This document shows positions 5,257 to 5,795 of a stretch of 5,795 bases of DNA, in pieces. The stretch is from Devosia sp. (GTDB lineage: Bacteria; Pseudomonadota; Alphaproteobacteria; Rhizobiales; Devosiaceae). Every line of letters starts with the position of its first letter. Position 1 is the first letter of the stretch. The DNA is taken from contig JAQGJI010000145.1 in NCBI GenBank assembly GCA_028290685.1, positions 1 through 5,795 on the forward strand. The letters are read 5' to 3'. The position numbers and the translations under genes are program-made. The notes beneath the pieces are model-generated. The model was not told the DNA's origin and ran no database searches. It saw only the letters and a program-made list of their open reading frames with translations.

Positions 5257-5270
5257 TGTTCAAATGAACA
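5257..5270. promoter_or_regulatory. Operator-like palindrome TGTTCA-AA-TGAACA
   Basis: A perfect 6-bp inverted repeat with a two-base centre lies 88 bases before the ugpB start and about 40 bases downstream of the -10 proposed for the Pho promoter. It is the better of two copies (the other at 5121-5134, 136 bases away). Placed inside the proposed ugpB leader, it would suit a repressor that blocks transcription. A DeoR/GlpR-type regulator sensing glycerol phosphate is one possibility, by inference only. Confidence 0.45.
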
Positions 5271-5358
5271 ATTCTCGTTTGCAAAGGAAGATTCGATGCT
5301 ATCAAATGGCGCCAAGCATGGGACGAGGAGGTCCCAGCGCAGTTCCAAGGGAGTAAGC

Positions 5359-5795
5359 ATGAATAAGAGCGCAATGTTTTTGTCGGCCGGACTAGCCGCC
5401 GTACTCTCGGCGAGCCCAGCACTTGCCCAGACCGAGATCACCTGGTGGCACGCCATGAGCGCCGAGCTGGGCGAAAAGCTCGAGGAAGTGGCCCAAGGCT
5501 TCAACGATAGCCAGACCGAGTACAAGGTCACGCCCGTTTTCAAGGGCACCTATCCAGAAACCCTCAATGCCGCGATCTCGGCCTTCCGCGCCAACGAGCA
5601 GCCCGCCATCGTGCAGGTCTATGAAGTTGGCACCGGCACGATGATGGCTGCCCAGGGCGCCGTCTACCCCGTGCACCAGCTGATGACCGACAAGGGCGAG
5701 CCCTGGGACCCGAGCGGGTTCCTGCAGCCAGTGGTCGGCTATTATTCGGACACCGAAGGCAACATCCTGTCGATGCCCTTCAACTCGTCCACGCC
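5359..5795 (+). CDS. ugpB: sn-Glycerol-3-phosphate ABC transporter, periplasmic binding protein UgpB (5' part)
   Basis: The first 145 codons are present, and the gene continues past the right edge. A Sec signal peptide is clear: MNKS, a hydrophobic core to about residue 19, and ASPALA before Q24 with cleavage expected after A23. The mature protein starts QTEITWWHAMSAELG, like the FWHSMEGELG of E. coli UgpB. It then shows FKGTYPETLNAAISAFRA (61-78), AIVQVYEVGTGTMMA (83-97), GYYSDTEGN (127-135) and MPFNSST (139-145), all near-identical to UgpB blocks that line the glycerophosphate site. UgpB delivers sn-glycerol-3-phosphate or glycerophosphodiesters to UgpAE/UgpC, whose genes probably follow to the right. 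ATG at 5359 has AAGGGAG (5347-5353) five bases upstream. The probable Pho box at 5183-5200 predicts induction under phosphate limitation. It is identified with confidence over generic sugar-binding proteins because of the QVYEVGT and FNSST motifs. Confidence 0.95.
   Translation, partial: MNKSAMFLSAGLAAVLSASPALAQTEITWWHAMSAELGEKLEEVAQGFNDSQTEYKVTPVFKGTYPETLNAAISAFRANEQPAIVQVYEVGTGTMMAAQGAVYPVHQLMTDKGEPWDPSGFLQPVVGYYSDTEGNILSMPFNSST

Overview
The window looks like chromosomal DNA of a GC-rich alphaproteobacterium, most likely from the Hyphomicrobiales (Devosia-like). The reasons are a GapR (DUF2312) gene, which is largely confined to Alphaproteobacteria, high GC at third codon positions, and an alphaproteobacterial-style Na/Pi cotransporter next to ugpB. 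The genus is inference. I see no insertion sequence, CRISPR array, tRNA, rRNA or phage gene.

Layout: 1-62 may hold the last codons of an upstream plus-strand gene. 63-347 is non-coding, GC-rich and rich in short hairpins. 348-617 is gapR, a small nucleoid protein that binds overtwisted DNA, followed by two tandem hairpins (620-672) that probably end its transcript. 779-3384 holds three same-strand genes, each with its own clear Shine-Dalgarno: an atypical NAD(P)-dependent epimerase/dehydratase-like SDR, a DUF4336 metallo-beta-lactamase-like protein, and a classical SDR closely resembling human BDH2/DHRS6. They are spaced 66-71 bases apart and probably form one operon whose substrate cannot be named from the sequence. 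A convergent minus-strand gene (3412-5079) encodes a Na/Pi cotransporter-family protein with a C-terminal PhoU-like domain. Its best start is TTG at 5079. From 5359 to the right edge runs the 5' part of ugpB, the periplasmic binding protein of the sn-glycerol-3-phosphate ABC importer.

The most informative part is the 279-base divergent region 5080-5358. It contains a good Pho-box match (CTGTCAT-AAAA-CTGCAAG, 5183-5200) between two genes for phosphate and phosphate-ester transport, plus two copies of the palindrome TGTTCA-NN-TGAAC, one on the side of each gene. A reasonable model is a phosphate-starvation control region, perhaps with a second carbon- or glycerol-phosphate-responsive regulator. 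I see no sign of a wholly novel system. The three-gene oxidoreductase/DUF4336 cluster and the double-palindrome Pho region are the parts worth following up.
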